Shown in pieces: positions 7,601 through 8,097 of a DNA stretch of 8,097 nucleotides. The translations under genes and the position numbers were made by a program. The DNA is taken from positions 1 through 8,097 of the forward strand of contig SBGS01000260.1 of the NCBI GenBank assembly GCA_006226555.1, written 5' to 3'. Position 1 is the stretch's first letter; each line of letters starts with the position of its first letter. The notes under the pieces are model-generated. The model worked only from the letters and a program-made list of their open reading frames with translations. It searched no databases and was not told the origin of the DNA. Source of the DNA: Bacteroidota bacterium. Its GTDB lineage: Bacteria > Bacteroidota > Bacteroidia > Flavobacteriales_D > Crocinitomicaceae.

Positions 7601-8027
7601 ACGTATCCCGGACGACTATGTGAACAACGTAGCAGAACGACTCAGTCTGTACCAGGAGCTTGACAACATTGACAGAGAGGAGAGACTCGTTGAGTTCGGC
7701 GAAGAATTAAAAGACCGTTTTGGACCCTTACCTGCTCAAGTGGTCGAACTGCTGGATTCATTCAAATTACGCTGGTTAGCTCAGGAAGCAGGAATTGAAA
7801 AACTGGTTTTGAAATCCAATAAAATGATCGGATATTTTATATCAAATCCGCAGTCATCCTATTATGATTCGGCTATATTCCAGTACGTCCTGGATTATGT
7901 CCAAAGAGCAGGGAGCTCAGTGAAGTTAAGTGAAAAGAACGATCGACTCAGGATAATCTGGGATAAGGTAGACAGTTTACATGCTGCCAAGGAAGAAGTT
8001 GAAAAACTACTTCCCAAAACAAACTAA
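4683..8027 (+). CDS. mfd: Transcription-repair coupling factor Mfd
   Basis: A 1114-residue DNA translocase that removes RNA polymerase stalled at lesions and recruits UvrA for nucleotide excision repair. Domains in order: an N-terminal UvrB-like module (about 1-340, with YEPGQFSIRGGIVDIF around 172-187 in the UvrA-binding part); the RNA-polymerase-interacting domain (about 432-500, GDYVTHIDHGVGKF); a RecG-like SF2 translocase with Walker A GDVGFGKT (583-590, Lys589), DEEQ (684-687), TATPIPRTL and QLRGRVGR (853-860); the TRG region (DIRGAGNMLGGEQSG, 906-920); and the C-terminal autoinhibitory D7 domain (about 965-1060). The N-terminal UvrB-like part shows no helicase motifs of its own, as expected. 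It is slightly shorter than E. coli Mfd (1148) but complete, with no frameshift. The ATG overlaps the fbp stop by one base and lacks a ribosome-binding site of its own, so translation is probably coupled to fbp. No terminator follows before the next gene. Confidence 0.98.
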   Translation: MELKELITLFSKHQAVSETAGELQLIGSKIRWKGAVGSSLSFFSSAVSSQVPGNHLFVFEDKEDAAYFYNDLESLFPEKKALFFYPESYRTPYALEETDNANVVARAEVLEKVNSQSNNWIITYPKALFEKIPSKKVITKNTFKLEVGKSYGLDFINEHLLELHFDRVDFVYEPGQFSIRGGIVDIFSFSNDHPYRIEFFGDEVESIRTFDASNQLSLKNQQFFTIVPNVQGKIAEEERIDIFDYLGEESTVWLASFDICHKVLEEEYAKAVRIHSAIDSPVEHLIPSELYFNAKDLEGVLKNRSVIEFRGDGHFQPIKEFDFQIKPQPSFNKNFDLLAEDLHQRKENGYQTLIFSNQPKQIERLEQIFHDLDATISFTPIHVALHEGFIDDHKKVVCYTDHQLFERYHRFRLKEGFRQAKQALTIKELYNLQSGDYVTHIDHGVGKFSGLETIDVNGKPQEAIRLIYRDGDVLYVGIHSLHRISKYTGKDGATPSVNKLGTQAWSNLKRKTKTKIKELAFDLIQLYAKRKAQPGFSFSPDTYLQNELEASFMYEDTPDQLKATIAVKEDMESNTPMDRLICGDVGFGKTEIAMRAAFKAVADNKQVAILVPTTILSMQHYRSFKERLKDFPCTVDYLNRFKSAKDTTETLKKLANGEIDILIGTHAIVGNKVKFNDLGLMIIDEEQKFGVAVKDKLKTLRATVDTLTLTATPIPRTLQFSLMGARDLSIINTPPPNRQPVLTEVITFDEERIRDAVAYEVSRGGQVYFVHNRLQNIKEIAGMIQRLCPGVRVAIGHGQMDGKDLEKIMFGFIEHEYDVLLATTIIESGIDISNANTIIINNAHNFGISDLHQLRGRVGRSNKKGFCYLIAPSKGVITSDARKRLDALVQFSDLGSGFNIAMKDLDIRGAGNMLGGEQSGFIADIGFEMYQKILNEAIDELKENEFKELFASRNSDQHPAFVRDCVFETDLEVRIPDDYVNNVAERLSLYQELDNIDREERLVEFGEELKDRFGPLPAQVVELLDSFKLRWLAQEAGIEKLVLKSNKMIGYFISNPQSSYYDSAIFQYVLDYVQRAGSSVKLSEKNDRLRIIWDKVDSLHAAKEEVEKLLPKTN

Positions 8028-8056
8028 AAAGGAAGAAATCCCGTTAATACAGGAAC

Positions 8057-8097
8057 ATGAAACTGATCTACATACTATTTATCACTCTTCTCATTAC
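8057..8097 (+). CDS. Start of a probable exported protein, 3'-truncated by window
   Basis: Only 13 complete codons are visible, reading MKLIYILFITLLI. A short basic start followed by an unbroken hydrophobic run is typical of a signal peptide or an N-terminal membrane helix. An in-frame TAA at 8045-8047 means the ATG at 8057 is the first start in this frame, and AGGAA at 8051-8055 could be a weak ribosome-binding site, though it lies very close to the ATG. The gene begins 29 bases after mfd with no terminator between them, so it may share the fbp-mfd transcript. Its function cannot be told from this fragment. Confidence 0.6.
   Translation, partial: MKLIYILFITLLI

Overview
The window looks like chromosomal DNA from a member of the Bacteroidota, most likely a Flavobacteriales-type organism. 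The main evidence is a secreted protein ending in a type IX secretion (T9SS, Por) C-terminal sorting domain. Other evidence is a Bacteroidota-type promoter element (TAnnTTTG) just upstream of that gene, start codons preceded by A-rich sequence rather than a clear Shine-Dalgarno, and moderately AT-rich DNA. All genes lie on the + strand. I see no tRNA, rRNA, CRISPR array, transposase, integrase or attachment-site structure.

Layout. (1) Positions 1-1646 hold the 3' part of a PLP-dependent class I aminotransferase of the YbdL / glutamine-methionine transaminase type. It overlaps by 13 bases a YafV-type omega-amidase of the nitrilase superfamily. (2) After an 85-base gap with a good -7 promoter element comes a self-contained gene (1732-3582) for a 616-residue secreted, strongly acidic, multi-domain beta-rich T9SS substrate. 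It is followed directly by a strong intrinsic terminator (3603-3632). (3) Positions 3679-8027 hold fbp (class I fructose-1,6-bisphosphatase), whose stop codon overlaps by one base the start of mfd (transcription-repair coupling factor, 1114 residues). (4) A short gap after mfd leads into the first 13 codons of another gene with a signal-peptide-like start, cut by the window end.

How the genes work together. The aminotransferase and omega-amidase form a recognisable metabolic pair: transamination with glutamine or asparagine as amino donor yields an alpha-keto-acid amide (for example alpha-ketoglutaramate), which the amidase hydrolyses, making the transamination irreversible. The secreted protein is a separate transcription unit of unknown ligand. 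fbp and mfd appear translationally coupled although their products act in unrelated processes (gluconeogenesis and transcription-coupled repair). Most of the window is ordinary core-genome content. The one protein without a known function is the T9SS cargo. I did not find convincing evidence of a new multi-gene system.
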